Positions 1 to 9,380 of a DNA stretch of 35,089 nt are shown here, piece after piece. The DNA comes from Roseomonas sp. CECT 9278. Its GTDB lineage: Bacteria > Pseudomonadota > Alphaproteobacteria > Acetobacterales > Acetobacteraceae. The notes beneath the pieces were generated by a model that searched no databases, was not told the DNA's origin, and worked only from the letters and a program-made list of their open reading frames with translations. The stretch spans positions 1-35,089 of the forward strand of contig NZ_CAKKLX010000049.1 of NCBI RefSeq assembly GCF_918698155.1, read 5' to 3'. The translations under genes were made by a program, and so were the position numbers. How positions within the stretch are numbered: the first letter of the stretch is position 1; every line of letters starts with the position of its first letter.

Positions 1-513
1 CACCAGCATCGGCGCGGCGCGCACCACGGCGCCGGGCAGGCCCGCGAAGCCGGTCGGCGCGCCGCCCACCGCCGGCGCGGCCACGCCCGGCAGCGCCGGT
101 ATCCGAACCAGGTCGGGCGCGCCGATCAGCACCACGCCAGGCCCCGGCGGCGGCGCATCGCCCCCCGCCAGCACCGCCTGCACCACCGGCGCCGCGGCGA
201 TGGCGGCGGCCAGCGCGGCGTCACCCGGCGCGGGGTCCGGCAGCACGATGTCGAGCGCGATCGCCGCCGGTCGCTGCGCGGCCACGGCGGCGACCAGACG
301 CGCCAGCGCATCCCGCGGCCATGGCCATGCCCCCTGGGCAGCGAGGGTCGCGGCATCCACCGCCACGATCACCACCGGCGTCGCGCCATCCGGCGGGCGC
401 GGCACGGCCTGGACCAGCAGGTCGGTTGCCGAATCCCGCGCCCGGTCGGCGATGCGCGGCGCAACCAGGGCGGCCAGCGCCAGCACCGCGGCGGCCAGGG
501 CGCCGGCCTTCAT
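1..513 (-). CDS. CHASE2-domain sensor protein, N-terminal part (cut by window edge)
   Basis: The reading frame is open from an ATG at 513 down to base 1 (171 residues) with no stop, so the gene continues past the left edge. A hydrophobic N-terminal stretch (MKAGALAAAVLALAALVAP) would be a membrane anchor. It is followed by features typical of CHASE2 extracellular sensor domains: VVIVAVDAATLAAQG, then WPWPRDALARLV, then AAIALDIVLPDP. CHASE2 domains are extracytoplasmic ligand-sensing modules, usually joined through further membrane helices to an adenylate/guanylate cyclase, histidine kinase or GGDEF output. The output domain lies outside the window, so the signalling class is unknown. An AGGGGCG ribosome-binding site sits a few bases before the ATG. 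The family call is by motif pattern only. Confidence 0.75.
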   Translation of the reverse strand, partial: MKAGALAAAVLALAALVAPRIADRARDSATDLLVQAVPRPPDGATPVVIVAVDAATLAAQGAWPWPRDALARLVAAVAAQRPAAIALDIVLPDPAPGDAALAAAIAAAPVVQAVLAGGDAPPPGPGVVLIGAPDLVRIPALPGVAAPAVGGAPTGFAGLPGAVVRAAPMLV

Positions 514-689
514 CCGCGCCCCTGCGTGCCGGTCGGGCGCCAGCCTGCCGCGGAGCGCCCGGCCATCGGGCGTCAGGGACCGCCGCGACCGGCGCCCGGC
601 GGCGATGGGCACCGCATGGCGGCGGTGGCCGTGCCGTCGGTCCCCGCATGGCCGGGCGGGCGGGCGGGCCGCTGCCGCATGACGGCCTC

Positions 690-1265
690 TCAGCCCTGCG
701 CCAGGTGCGCCGGCACCTTCAGGCCAAGCCGGCGCGGCACCGGCCAGACCTCCCGCACCGTGCGCAGCCGCTGGAAGCCCGCCGCGACATAGGCCGGCAG
801 CGCGCGCGGATGGTCGGCCGTGCAGGTGTTCACGGTCACCGCCGCGCGTCCCGCGCCCCAGGCGGTGTCGATCGCATGGCGCAGGACGGCGCGGCCGATC
901 CCGCTGCCGATCGCCCAGGGCATCAGCCCGAAATAGGCCAGGTTCACCACCTGCGGGGAGCGTCGGTCGAGCTCGTAGAACCCCGCCGGCTCGCCATCCT
1001 TCACCACCACATGGACCGAGATGGCGGGCATCGACAGCAGCGCCGCCAGCTCGGCCTCCGACGCCGTGCGGCGCATCCACCACAGCCAGGGCTCGCCCAC
1101 CGTGTCGTACAGGTAGCGGTAGAACGGGACCGAGCAGTGGCGTGCCTGTTCGATGCGGATGCCGGGCGGCAGGGGGCGGGGCGTGTCGGTGGGCGGCGCC
1201 TCCATGCGCAGGAAGGTGACGTCGACCGCCACCTCCTGGATGCCATTTGCCTGCGTTGCCGCCAT
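690..1265 (-). CDS. GNAT-family N-acetyltransferase
   Basis: The 191-residue protein has the layout of a GCN5-related acetyltransferase. A beta-strand pair ([20 protein letters not shown]) is followed by [20 protein letters not shown], which matches the acetyl-CoA pyrophosphate-binding strand and loop (Q/RxxGxG/A-like, here IGSGIGRA), and then by [13 protein letters not shown], the usual late tyrosine/aromatic segment. GNAT enzymes move an acetyl group from acetyl-CoA to an amine on a small molecule or protein; the substrate here cannot be read from the sequence. It lies 70 bp downstream of rpoD on the same strand, and may be read through from rpoD or transcribed alone. The start could be the first ATG or a later one, since the first 30 residues are not conserved-looking. 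Confidence 0.8.
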   Translation of the reverse strand: MAATQANGIQEVAVDVTFLRMEAPPTDTPRPLPPGIRIEQARHCSVPFYRYLYDTVGEPWLWWMRRTASEAELAALLSMPAISVHVVVKDGEPAGFYELDRRSPQVVNLAYFGLMPWAIGSGIGRAVLRHAIDTAWGAGRAAVTVNTCTADHPRALPAYVAAGFQRLRTVREVWPVPRRLGLKVPAHLAQG

Positions 1266-1335
1266 GGCTGTCCCCTTCGCGCCGCGCGGCGAGTCTCGCG
1301 GCCCGGCGTGGCGGCGGTCAAGCCGCGCGTGCGGA

Positions 1336-3261
<1,926 letters not shown>

Positions 3262-3287
3262 GCGTGTTCCGCTCCGTCCAACGCCTT

Positions 3288-3315
3288 CGGGCACCCGATG
3301 GAAACCGGATGCCCG
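3288..3315 (-). other. Hairpin between dnaG and rpoD
   Basis: The arms CGGGCATCCG and CGGGTGCCCG (minus-strand reading) form a 10-bp stem with an 8-base loop. The one non-Watson-Crick position is G-U on the minus-strand RNA, but would be a C-A mismatch on the other strand. This supports a structure in the dnaG-rpoD transcript. No U-run follows it; the T6 run lies before it. RNA processing or partial attenuation between primase and sigma factor is possible, as known from the E. coli operon. Confidence 0.45.
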
Positions 3316-3332
3316 AGAAAAAAGCCCCTACC

Positions 3333-5192
3333 CTATGCGGCGTCGCCCGACGCGCCGGCCGCCTCGTCCCCGCGGCGGATCGCCTCCAGCTGTTCGGACA
3401 GCCGCTTGAGGCGCAATTCCGCGATCGGGTCGTTGGTCTCGATCAAGGCCGTCAGCGCTTCCTGCTGCTGTTCCCGCAACCCCGCCTCGCCGCCAAGCCG
3501 GGCAAAGAAGTGCCAGAAGCCTTCCTCGACCTCCCCCGGCAGGGCCTCCGGCCGTGCCGCGACCGGCAGGCCGGCGGGCGACAAGGCCCAGGACGCGGCA
3601 TCTTCGAACCCGGTTTGAGCGAGGTGGGCGATCAGACCTTCGGAGTCAACCCGTTCGGCCCCCGGATGCCATGCGAGAATCGCGGCCCGAAGCTGCGCCG
3701 GCGCGCCATCGGGCAGGTCGAGCAGCCCGACACCCTCCTCGACCTGGGGCAGCAGCCAGGGGTGGCGCAGCAGGATCGCCAGCAGCATGCGGGCGCGTTC
3801 GGCCTGCACCGGGGCGGCGGAAATGGCCGGGCGCGGCGCCGCGCGGCGGCCGCTGACCAGGTGCGGCAGGCTTGCCGCGATGCCGCCGCTGGCCTTCAGC
3901 CGGACGCCCTTCCTGCGCGCGGCGCTCTCGACCTCGCGCAGGATCTCGCGCCGGCGCTGGTTGAACAGGCGGGCGACCGAGGACTTCTTCGGCCGGTCGG
4001 CGATCGCCGAAATCCAGCCATCGTGCTTTCGCTGCCACCCTTCCTGGGCTTCGCGCGAGCGCAGGTCGATCCCTTCGCGCGAGACATCGAAGATCACGTC
4101 GAAGATGTCGGGCGCACTGCCCAGCAGGCTGTCGAAGGCGCCCCGGCCGGCGGATTGGATCAGGCTGTCGGGGTCCTGGCCCTGCGGCAGGCGGACGGCG
4201 GCGAGGGATTTCTCGCCCTCGAGCAGCGGCAGGGCGGTCTCGGCGGCGCGCAGCAGGGCGCGGGTGCCCGCGGCATCGCCGTCGAAGCAGAGCACCGGCT
4301 TGGGCGACAGGCGCCACAATTCCTCGAGCTGTTCGGGCGTGAGCGCGGTGCCGAGCGGTGCCACCGCGCCGCTGAAGCCCGCCTGGTGCAGGGCGATCAC
4401 GTCCATGTAGCCCTCGGCGACCACCACGCTGGCGCCGCGGAAGGCGCCCTCCCGCGCCAGGTCCAGGCCATAGAGGCCCATCCGCTTGCGGAACAGCGGC
4501 GTCTCCGGGCTGTTCACGTATTTCGGCTGGCCATCGCCCAGGATGCGGCCGCCGAAGGCGATCACGCGGCCGCGGCGGTCGCGGATCGGGAACATCACGC
4601 GGGCATAGAAGAAGTCGCGCGGCGGGTCGCCGGCCTCGCCCGCGCGCAGCAGGCCGGCTTCCAGCAGCTGGTCCTCAGTGATCTCCTCGCCGCGCAGGTC
4701 GGCGGCGATCGCACCCCGCCCGGATGGCGCCCAGCCGAGCCCGAAGGCGCGGATGGTCGCCTCGGTCAGCCCGCGCTTCAGCAGGTAGTCCAGCGCCGCG
4801 CGGCCCTCGGGCAGGAACAGGCGGCGGTGATAGGCCTCGGCCGCGGCGGCCATGACGGCGTGCAGGTCGCGGGCGCGGCGGTCGCGCGCGGCCTCCTGCG
4901 GGCTGGGCTTGGGGACGTCCAGGCCGGCCTCGGCGGCCAGGCGTTCCACCGCCTCGGGGAAGGCGGCGCCCTCGGCCCGCATGACGAAGGTGATGGCATC
5001 GCCATGCGCGCCACAGCCGAAGCAATGGAAGTGGTCGTCATAGACATAGAAGGACGGCGTCTTCTCGCCATGGAAGGGGCAGCAGCCCTTCCAGTTCCGG
5101 CCGGACTTGGCCAGCCGTGTCTTGCGGCCGATCAGGCCCGGCAGCGGCGTGCGGGCGCGCAGCTCATCGAGGAAGGCGGGCGGGAGGGCCAT
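3333..5192 (-). CDS. dnaG: DNA primase DnaG
   Basis: The 619-residue protein makes RNA primers for chromosome replication at the fork together with the DnaB helicase. The N-terminal zinc-binding CHC2 module is visible as C38-x2-H41 and C57-x2-C60 (in CCPFHGEKTPSFYV and FHCFGCGAHGD). The catalytic TOPRIM core follows, with VVVAEGYMDVIALHQAG (E260) and LCFDGDAAGTRA (D304, D306) as metal-binding acidic residues. The RNA-polymerase-like basic segment YARVMFPIRDRRGRVIAFGGR is also present. The C-terminal 200 residues would bind DnaB and are less conserved. The ATG at 5192 gives the typical family N-terminus, although no strong ribosome-binding site is seen. rpoD follows on the same strand; yqeY, often adjacent in alphaproteobacteria, lies 3.4 kb upstream, beyond two inserted plus-strand genes. 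Confidence 0.97.
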   Translation of the reverse strand: MALPPAFLDELRARTPLPGLIGRKTRLAKSGRNWKGCCPFHGEKTPSFYVYDDHFHCFGCGAHGDAITFVMRAEGAAFPEAVERLAAEAGLDVPKPSPQEAARDRRARDLHAVMAAAAEAYHRRLFLPEGRAALDYLLKRGLTEATIRAFGLGWAPSGRGAIAADLRGEEITEDQLLEAGLLRAGEAGDPPRDFFYARVMFPIRDRRGRVIAFGGRILGDGQPKYVNSPETPLFRKRMGLYGLDLAREGAFRGASVVVAEGYMDVIALHQAGFSGAVAPLGTALTPEQLEELWRLSPKPVLCFDGDAAGTRALLRAAETALPLLEGEKSLAAVRLPQGQDPDSLIQSAGRGAFDSLLGSAPDIFDVIFDVSREGIDLRSREAQEGWQRKHDGWISAIADRPKKSSVARLFNQRRREILREVESAARRKGVRLKASGGIAASLPHLVSGRRAAPRPAISAAPVQAERARMLLAILLRHPWLLPQVEEGVGLLDLPDGAPAQLRAAILAWHPGAERVDSEGLIAHLAQTGFEDAASWALSPAGLPVAARPEALPGEVEEGFWHFFARLGGEAGLREQQQEALTALIETNDPIAELRLKRLSEQLEAIRRGDEAAGASGDAA

Positions 5193-5362
5193 GGCGGGGG
5201 CGAGTGTCTAGCACAGCAAGACGCCGCGCGCTGCGCTGCCAAGGCATGCGGGGCGCGGGTCCGCCGGTCGGAGAAAAATATTGCGTCGCTTCCTGAATAA
5301 AGCATGAGTCCCGCCACGGCGAACGGGCGGGCACGCGCCAGGCGCCACGGGCACGGGCAGGA

Positions 5363-5387
5363 CCATCCCATCGGTAGATGGGCGTGG
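5363..5387 (+). promoter_or_regulatory. Hairpin ahead of the RTX gene
   Basis: The 224-bp space between the divergent dnaG and RTX genes contains a relatively AT-rich patch around 5274-5310 that could hold promoters, though I see no convincing -35/-10 pair. It also contains a hairpin with perfect 6-bp arms, CCCATC (5367-5372) and GATGGG (5377-5382), and a GGTA loop; CCA and TGG just outside can extend it. A short T-rich stretch (GCATTTTATG) follows. It lies about 30 bases before the RTX start codon, so it could affect expression of that gene. Confidence 0.35.
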
Positions 5388-5416
5388 CATTTTATGCACG
5401 CAAGAGGTGTAGCGCG

Positions 5417-8239
5417 ATGACACCATTCAACCAGAATTTCCTGGTCCTCAACCCTGTCGCACCACAGGGTGCCAGCACCGCCGGCACGGCCTTCGACCGC
5501 ATCGTCGACATCCTCGCCGTGGATCGCGGCCTGCGCGCGAACATCCCGCAGGAGGAATGGGACGCCGGCCTGGCCGCCGCCGATGCCCTGAACGCCATGA
5601 TCGCGCAGGGCATCGCCGCAACCGGCATCGGCGCCGACAAGCGCATCACCGCCGCCGAGGTCGCCACGCTCAATGCCTGGTTCCGCGCCACGCCCGGGCG
5701 CTACGACGCCTTCCTGGCCCTGCACGGGGACGACGAGGACGGCGAGGAGACCGCCTACCACCTGGTGCAGAACGATGGCGCGCGGGAGGCGATGTTCGGC
5801 CGCAACCTGGCCAATACCATCGCCGACAGCCTGTACCACATCGGCTTCCAGATCGTGGACGGCGTGTTCCGCAACGAGGACGGCGACGCCAATGCCTCGG
5901 TGGAGGACATGGCCGCCTGGCTGACCTATTTCATCGCCGACCCGTCCACCACCGGCACCGGCCTCGATGACATCGTCGATGCGCTCATCGTCGATCGCGG
6001 GCTGTCGCAATGGACCTCGGCGCAGGGGATCCTGTCGGGGCTGGCGGCGGCGGATGCGCTGAACCGCATGATCCTGGACGGGCTCGCGGCGGTGAACGCC
6101 ACGGCCGATGGGCGCGTCTCGGCGGCCGAGGTCGCCGCGGTGTCGGCCTGGATCCGCGGCGACGCGGCGCGCGAGGCCCGGTTCATCGAGTTGCACGGCA
6201 ACGACGAGGGCGGGATCGAGACCGGCTTCCACACCATCCAGGGCAATGGCGCGCGCGCCACCTACCTCGGCGAGAACCTGGCCAACACCATCGCCGACGG
6301 GCTGTACCACATCGGCTTCGAGATCGTGGACGGGCGCTTCCGCAACGAGGACGGCGACGACAATGCCGATATCGGCGATGTCGCCACCTGGCTGAACTTC
6401 CTGCTGCTGGGCACCCGCGCCATCGAGGGCAGCGACCGCGGCACCTTCGAACGCGGCACCGACGAGGTCGAGCGCTTCAACATGGCCGGCGGCGACGACG
6501 ACGTCGAGGCGATGGGCGGCGCCGATACCATCCGCCTGGGCGATGGCAACGACTGGACCGATGCCGGCGCCGGCAACGACAGCGCCTGGGGCGAGGCCGG
6601 CGACGACTGGCTGGAAGGCGATGACGGCCTGGACACGCTGCGCGGCGGCGACGGCAATGACGGCCTGGTCGGCGGCATCGGCATCGACTGGCTCCATGGC
6701 GATGCCGGCAACGACCGGCTGTTCGGCCAGCTGGGCAACGACCTGCTGCTCGGTGGCCTGGGCAATGACGAACTGGATGGCGGACACGGCATCGACCGCC
6801 TGTGGGGTGGCGCGGGCAACGACAAGCTGATGGGCGGCGACCTGGCCGACATCCTGTACGGCGATGCCGACAACGACCGGCTGTCCGGCGGCAACGGCAA
6901 CGACACCGCCCATGGCGGCACCGGGGTCGACACGCTGCTGGGCGAAAGCGGCGACGACGTGCTGCGCGCCGAGGACGGCAACGACCTGCTGCGTGGCGGC
7001 ATCGGGCGCGACATGATGGTGGGCGGCGCCGGCAACGACGACATGGGCGGCGATGCCGACACCGATTGGCTCTATGGCGATGCCGGCGACGACTCGCTGT
7101 ATGGCGGCGACGCGCGCGACCTGCTGGTCGGCGGCATCGGCAATGACCGGCTCTATGGCCAGGCCGGCGACGACCTGGTGCGCGGCGATGCCGGCTTCGA
7201 CCTGGCCGCCGGCGGCGACGGCCATGACAGCCTGGTCGGCGGCGACAACGAGGACACGCTGCTGGGCGAGGCCGGCAACGACACGCTGGGCGGCGATGCG
7301 GGCAACGACGTGCTCGGCGGCGGCGCCGACAATGACAGCCTGCTGGGCGGCGCCGGCAACGACACGCTCTGGGCCGACTATGGCAACGACACGCTGGATG
7401 GCGGCGAGGGGGGCGACCTGCTCGATGGGTCGCACGGCAACGACAGCGCGGCCGGGGGCGCGGGCAACGACACGCTCTGGGGCTATACCGGGCGCGACAG
7501 CCTGGCCGGCGGGTCGGGCGACGACGTGCTGGACGGGCATGACGACAACGACCGGCTGGAGGGCGGGTCGGGCGACGACACGCTGAATGCCGGCAGCGGC
7601 GACGATGCGTTGCATGGCGGGTTCGGGGCCGACCGGCTGTGGGCGTCCTCCGGTGCCGATATCCTGGTCAGCCGGTCGGATGCCGGGGAGCCGCTGCCGG
7701 CGGGCGGCGGCGCGCGCATCCTGCCGGCCTTCACCGGCGCCTCGGCCGATACGCTGGGCGGCGGGTCGGGCGAGGACCTGTTCCGCTTCGAACTCACGCT
7801 CAATACCACCGCGACGGTCGCGAACCGCCACCTGAACCCGGACGGGACGGTGGACTGGGCGGGGGTCGCAACCGAGAACGCCACGCGCCACGCCCATTGG
7901 ATCGACGGCATCGGTGCCGACGTGATCAGCGACTACCGGTATTCGGAAGGCGACCGCATCTCGATCGCCGGGCTGGGGGTGGAGGTGGCGTCGATCGAGC
8001 GGGTGAGCACCGCGTCGGGCATGGCGAGCGTGATCACCCTGCGCAGCCAGCAGGGTGCATCGGGCGCGCGCGACGAGGACCTGCTGGGCAGCATCACGGT
8101 ATTCGGCGAGCAGGTGACGCTGGGGCAGGTCGGCGTGGACGCCACCGCGGTGCTGGGGGCGTGGTCCCGGCCGGCCGAGGCGCCCTATGCGCTGGAAGCC
8201 GGGATCGGCGTGCTGCCGGCCTGGCCGGAGCTGCTGTAG
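5417..8239 (+). CDS. RTX calcium-binding protein with duplicated N-terminal domain (probable type I secreted)
   Basis: The protein has 940 residues and no signal peptide. Residues 23-173 and 180-332 are two copies of one domain, each ending in a shared segment of the form LYHIGF-IVDG-FRNEDGD followed by ADxxDxAxWL. Residues 359 to about 745 are a long run of glycine/aspartate nonapeptides (GGxGxDxLxGG type) that fold as calcium-bound parallel beta rolls. The last 165 residues (from [17 protein letters not shown], with [15 protein letters not shown] and a hydrophobic end VLPAWPELL) resemble C-termini of RTX proteins exported by type I ABC/HlyD/TolC systems. No transporter gene is in the window. 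I chose the ATG at 5417 over an upstream in-frame one at 5378 because AGAGGTG lies 8 bases ahead of it. It interrupts the yqeY/dnaG/rpoD block on the opposite strand. Its function is unknown; adhesin or matrix protein is a guess. Confidence 0.85.
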   Translation: MTPFNQNFLVLNPVAPQGASTAGTAFDRIVDILAVDRGLRANIPQEEWDAGLAAADALNAMIAQGIAATGIGADKRITAAEVATLNAWFRATPGRYDAFLALHGDDEDGEETAYHLVQNDGAREAMFGRNLANTIADSLYHIGFQIVDGVFRNEDGDANASVEDMAAWLTYFIADPSTTGTGLDDIVDALIVDRGLSQWTSAQGILSGLAAADALNRMILDGLAAVNATADGRVSAAEVAAVSAWIRGDAAREARFIELHGNDEGGIETGFHTIQGNGARATYLGENLANTIADGLYHIGFEIVDGRFRNEDGDDNADIGDVATWLNFLLLGTRAIEGSDRGTFERGTDEVERFNMAGGDDDVEAMGGADTIRLGDGNDWTDAGAGNDSAWGEAGDDWLEGDDGLDTLRGGDGNDGLVGGIGIDWLHGDAGNDRLFGQLGNDLLLGGLGNDELDGGHGIDRLWGGAGNDKLMGGDLADILYGDADNDRLSGGNGNDTAHGGTGVDTLLGESGDDVLRAEDGNDLLRGGIGRDMMVGGAGNDDMGGDADTDWLYGDAGDDSLYGGDARDLLVGGIGNDRLYGQAGDDLVRGDAGFDLAAGGDGHDSLVGGDNEDTLLGEAGNDTLGGDAGNDVLGGGADNDSLLGGAGNDTLWADYGNDTLDGGEGGDLLDGSHGNDSAAGGAGNDTLWGYTGRDSLAGGSGDDVLDGHDDNDRLEGGSGDDTLNAGSGDDALHGGFGADRLWASSGADILVSRSDAGEPLPAGGGARILPAFTGASADTLGGGSGEDLFRFELTLNTTATVANRHLNPDGTVDWAGVATENATRHAHWIDGIGADVISDYRYSEGDRISIAGLGVEVASIERVSTASGMASVITLRSQQGASGARDEDLLGSITVFGEQVTLGQVGVDATAVLGAWSRPAEAPYALEAGIGVLPAWPELL
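5483..6412 (+). repeat. Tandem duplication of a ~150-residue domain inside the RTX protein
   Basis: Copy A (residues 23-173) and copy B (residues 180-332) align almost end to end: [11 protein letters not shown] with [23 protein letters not shown] with [28 protein letters not shown] with [16 protein letters not shown], and FRNEDGD in both. Each copy carries two EF-hand/dockerin-like loops, clearest in copy B ([13 protein letters not shown] at about 227-239 and [13 protein letters not shown] at about 310-322). The Ca-binding interpretation is an inference from spacing of acidic residues. Confidence 0.75.
6491..7676 (+). repeat. RTX nonapeptide repeat region
   Basis: Roughly 130 nonapeptide-sized units of the GGxGxDxLx type run almost without interruption through residues 359 to about 745. 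The repetitive coding sequence also creates long open frames on the opposite strand, which I treat as artefacts. Confidence 0.9.
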
Positions 8240-8249
8240 ATTTGCGCCG

Positions 8250-8280
8250 GAGGGCGGGCGCGGCTATCCAGCCCGCCTTC
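8250..8280 (+). terminator. Terminator-like hairpin after the RTX gene
   Basis: The arms GAGGGCGGGC (8250-8259) and GCCCGCCTTC (8271-8280) form a 10-bp stem with one G-U pair and an 11-base loop, starting 10 bases after the RTX stop codon. There is no U-run, so termination is a guess. It also sits in the leader of the DUF3126 gene. Confidence 0.4.
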
Positions 8281-8300
8281 CAGCCCATGAGGAACATCGC

Positions 8301-8519
8301 ATGACCCCGGCCGAACGCGCCGCCGTGCAGGCGCATCTCCGCCGCCTGTTCGGCAACAACCGCATCGCCGTCACGGCGCCCGAGCGCAAGAGCGGTTCGA
8401 CCGAGCTGAAGGTCGGCGACGAGTTCATCGGCACCATCCACCGCGATGCCGAGGATGGCGAGGTCTCCTACGCCGTGCAGATCGTGGTGCTGTCGGAAGA
8501 CCTGGAAATGCCGAACTGA
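8301..8519 (+). CDS. DUF3126 family protein
   Basis: The 72-residue protein (MTPAERAAVQAHLRRLFGNN, then APERKSGSTELKVGDEFIGT and EDGEVSYAVQIVVLSEDL) matches my recollection of the alphaproteobacterial DUF3126 family in length and in the VGDEFIG and DGEVSYA motifs. Its function is unknown. The frame is open upstream to 8187, but GAGGAA sits 6 bases before the ATG at 8301 and family members start here. It follows the RTX gene by 61 bp on the same strand and converges on yqeY. Confidence 0.85.
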   Translation: MTPAERAAVQAHLRRLFGNNRIAVTAPERKSGSTELKVGDEFIGTIHRDAEDGEVSYAVQIVVLSEDLEMPN

Positions 8520-8526
8520 CGCGCCT

Positions 8527-8564
8527 GGCGCCGCGTGCCCGCCGCTGGCGGGCGGCGCGGCGCC
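8527..8564. terminator. Strong hairpin between convergent DUF3126 and yqeY genes
   Basis: Outer arms GGCGCCGCG (8527-8535) and CGCGGCGCC (8556-8564) enclose inner arms GCCCGCC (8537-8543) and GGCGGGC (8547-8553). This gives a 16-bp stem with a small internal loop and a GCT tip. It starts 8 bases after one stop codon and lies 40 bases from the other gene's stop. The position suggests a two-way terminator, although neither side has a T-run. Confidence 0.6.
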
Positions 8565-8603
8565 AATGAGGCCGGCCGGATCGACCGCCGCCGCGGGGGC
8601 GCG

Positions 8604-9056
8604 TCAGCCGCCCAGGCGCGCCTTCACCAGCGGCCCGGCCTTCGCCATGTCGAGCGTCGCGGCGTGCTGCGCGCGCAGCGCGGCCATGACCTTGCCCATG
8701 TCCTTGATGGTCGCCGCGCCGGTCTCGGCGACCGCGGCATCCACCGCGGCGGCCATGGCGGCATCGTCCATCTGCCGGGGCAGGAAGGATTCGATCACCG
8801 CGATCTCGGCTTCCTCCTTGGCGGCCAGTTCCTCGCGCCCGCCCTGGCGGTACATCGCGACGGATTCGGCGCGGGACTTCGCCATGCCGCGCAGCATGGC
8901 GACGATGCCGGCATCATCCACCGGCGGGCCGGGGCGGGCGGCGATGTCGGTGTCCTTCAGCTTCGCCGTGATCATCCGCAGGGTGGAGACGCGGGCGGCC
9001 TCGCCGGCGCGCATCGCGGTCTTGAGTTCGTCGGTGAAGCGGGCGCGCAGGTCCAT
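8604..9056 (-). CDS. GatB/YqeY domain-containing protein
   Basis: The 150-residue protein (MDLRARFTDELKTAMRAGEA, then VSTLRMITAKLKDTDIAARP, EIAVIESFLPRQM and the C-terminal IKDMGKVMAALRA) is a stand-alone YqeY protein. YqeY resembles the helical tail domain of GatB, the amidotransferase that repairs misacylated Asn/Gln-tRNA; what the stand-alone form does is not established. The frame is open to 9122, but the ATG at 9056 has GAGGA 8 bases ahead and gives the standard N-terminus. In many alphaproteobacteria this gene leads the dnaG-rpoD transcript and is divergent from carA. Here the divergence from carA is kept, but the link to dnaG is broken by two plus-strand genes. Confidence 0.9.
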   Translation of the reverse strand: MDLRARFTDELKTAMRAGEAARVSTLRMITAKLKDTDIAARPGPPVDDAGIVAMLRGMAKSRAESVAMYRQGGREELAAKEEAEIAVIESFLPRQMDDAAMAAAVDAAVAETGAATIKDMGKVMAALRAQHAATLDMAKAGPLVKARLGG

Positions 9057-9084
9057 GGCGTCTGTCCTCGGTCGGTTCGGCGCG

Positions 9085-9113
9085 GATATAGCGCGGCCGG
9101 CCGCTGGGAGGAA
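9085..9113 (-). promoter_or_regulatory. Possible yqeY promoter
   Basis: On the minus strand TATATC (9085-9090) is a fair -10 box. A weak -35 (TTCCTC, 9108-9113) lies 17 bases upstream and overlaps the first GGGAR-N5-TTCCC palindrome. The -35 match is poor, so this is tentative. Confidence 0.3.
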
Positions 9114-9158
9114 ACTTCCCATGCGCCGGATTCAGCTTGCGGTGGGAAATCACTTCCC
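9106..9158. promoter_or_regulatory. Two copies of palindrome GGGAR-N5-TTCCC between yqeY and carA
   Basis: Copy 1 is GGGAGGAAACTTCCC (9106-9120) and copy 2 is GGGAAATCACTTCCC (9144-9158), centred 38 bp apart. Copy 1 overlaps the tentative yqeY -35. Copy 2 lies between a -35-like TTGCGG (9137-9142) and a -10-like CATAAC (9161-9166) pointing to carA, with an 18-base spacer. The layout is that of repressor operators controlling divergent promoters. The regulator is not known; the helix-turn-helix encoded immediately downstream is one candidate. Confidence 0.5.
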
Positions 9159-9173
9159 GGCATAACCCCGCCC

Positions 9174-9380
9174 ATGCGCACCGTGGAAGAAATCATCGCC
9201 CTGCTGGGCGGGCCCGAGGCCGCCGCCGCCCGCTGCGGCGTGGGCACCGAGGCCATCCGCAAATGGCGCCAGGCCCGCGCGATTCCTGCCAAGCACTGGC
9301 CCGCCGTGCTGGCCGCGACCGGCCTGACGCTGGCCGAGCTTCCCGGCACCCCCGCCGAAACCCCCAGGACGGAGCCTTCC
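9174..9380 (+). other. HTH-domain segment fused in frame to CarA
   Basis: Residues 1-55 (EEIIALLGGPEAAAARCGVG, then TEAIRKWRQARAIPAKHW and LAATGLTLAEL) have the pattern of small Cro-like helix-turn-helix domains: helix, GGPxAxAxxxGV turn, recognition helix with xxIRKWR, then IPxxHW. A Pro-rich linker (PGTPAETPRTEPS) joins it to the CarA start. It could instead be made as a separate N-terminal product only if translation ended early, for which there is no stop codon. Confidence 0.6.

Noticed and set aside
7..689. Plus-strand and alternate minus-strand frames in the first 700 bases
   Set aside because: The open minus frame from 513 to the edge encodes a recognisable CHASE2 domain, and the rest are shadows. 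The 514-689 gap holds only GC-rich simple sequence.
5384..5399. Sigma-54 promoter (TGGC and TGCA) before the RTX gene
   Set aside because: GG and GC are 8 bases apart where 10 is required.
5132..7897. A 921-codon open frame on the minus strand opposite the RTX gene
   Set aside because: It is built of repeated V-A-P-Q-x-V units mirroring the RTX repeats and has no known fold; the plus-strand RTX frame explains it.
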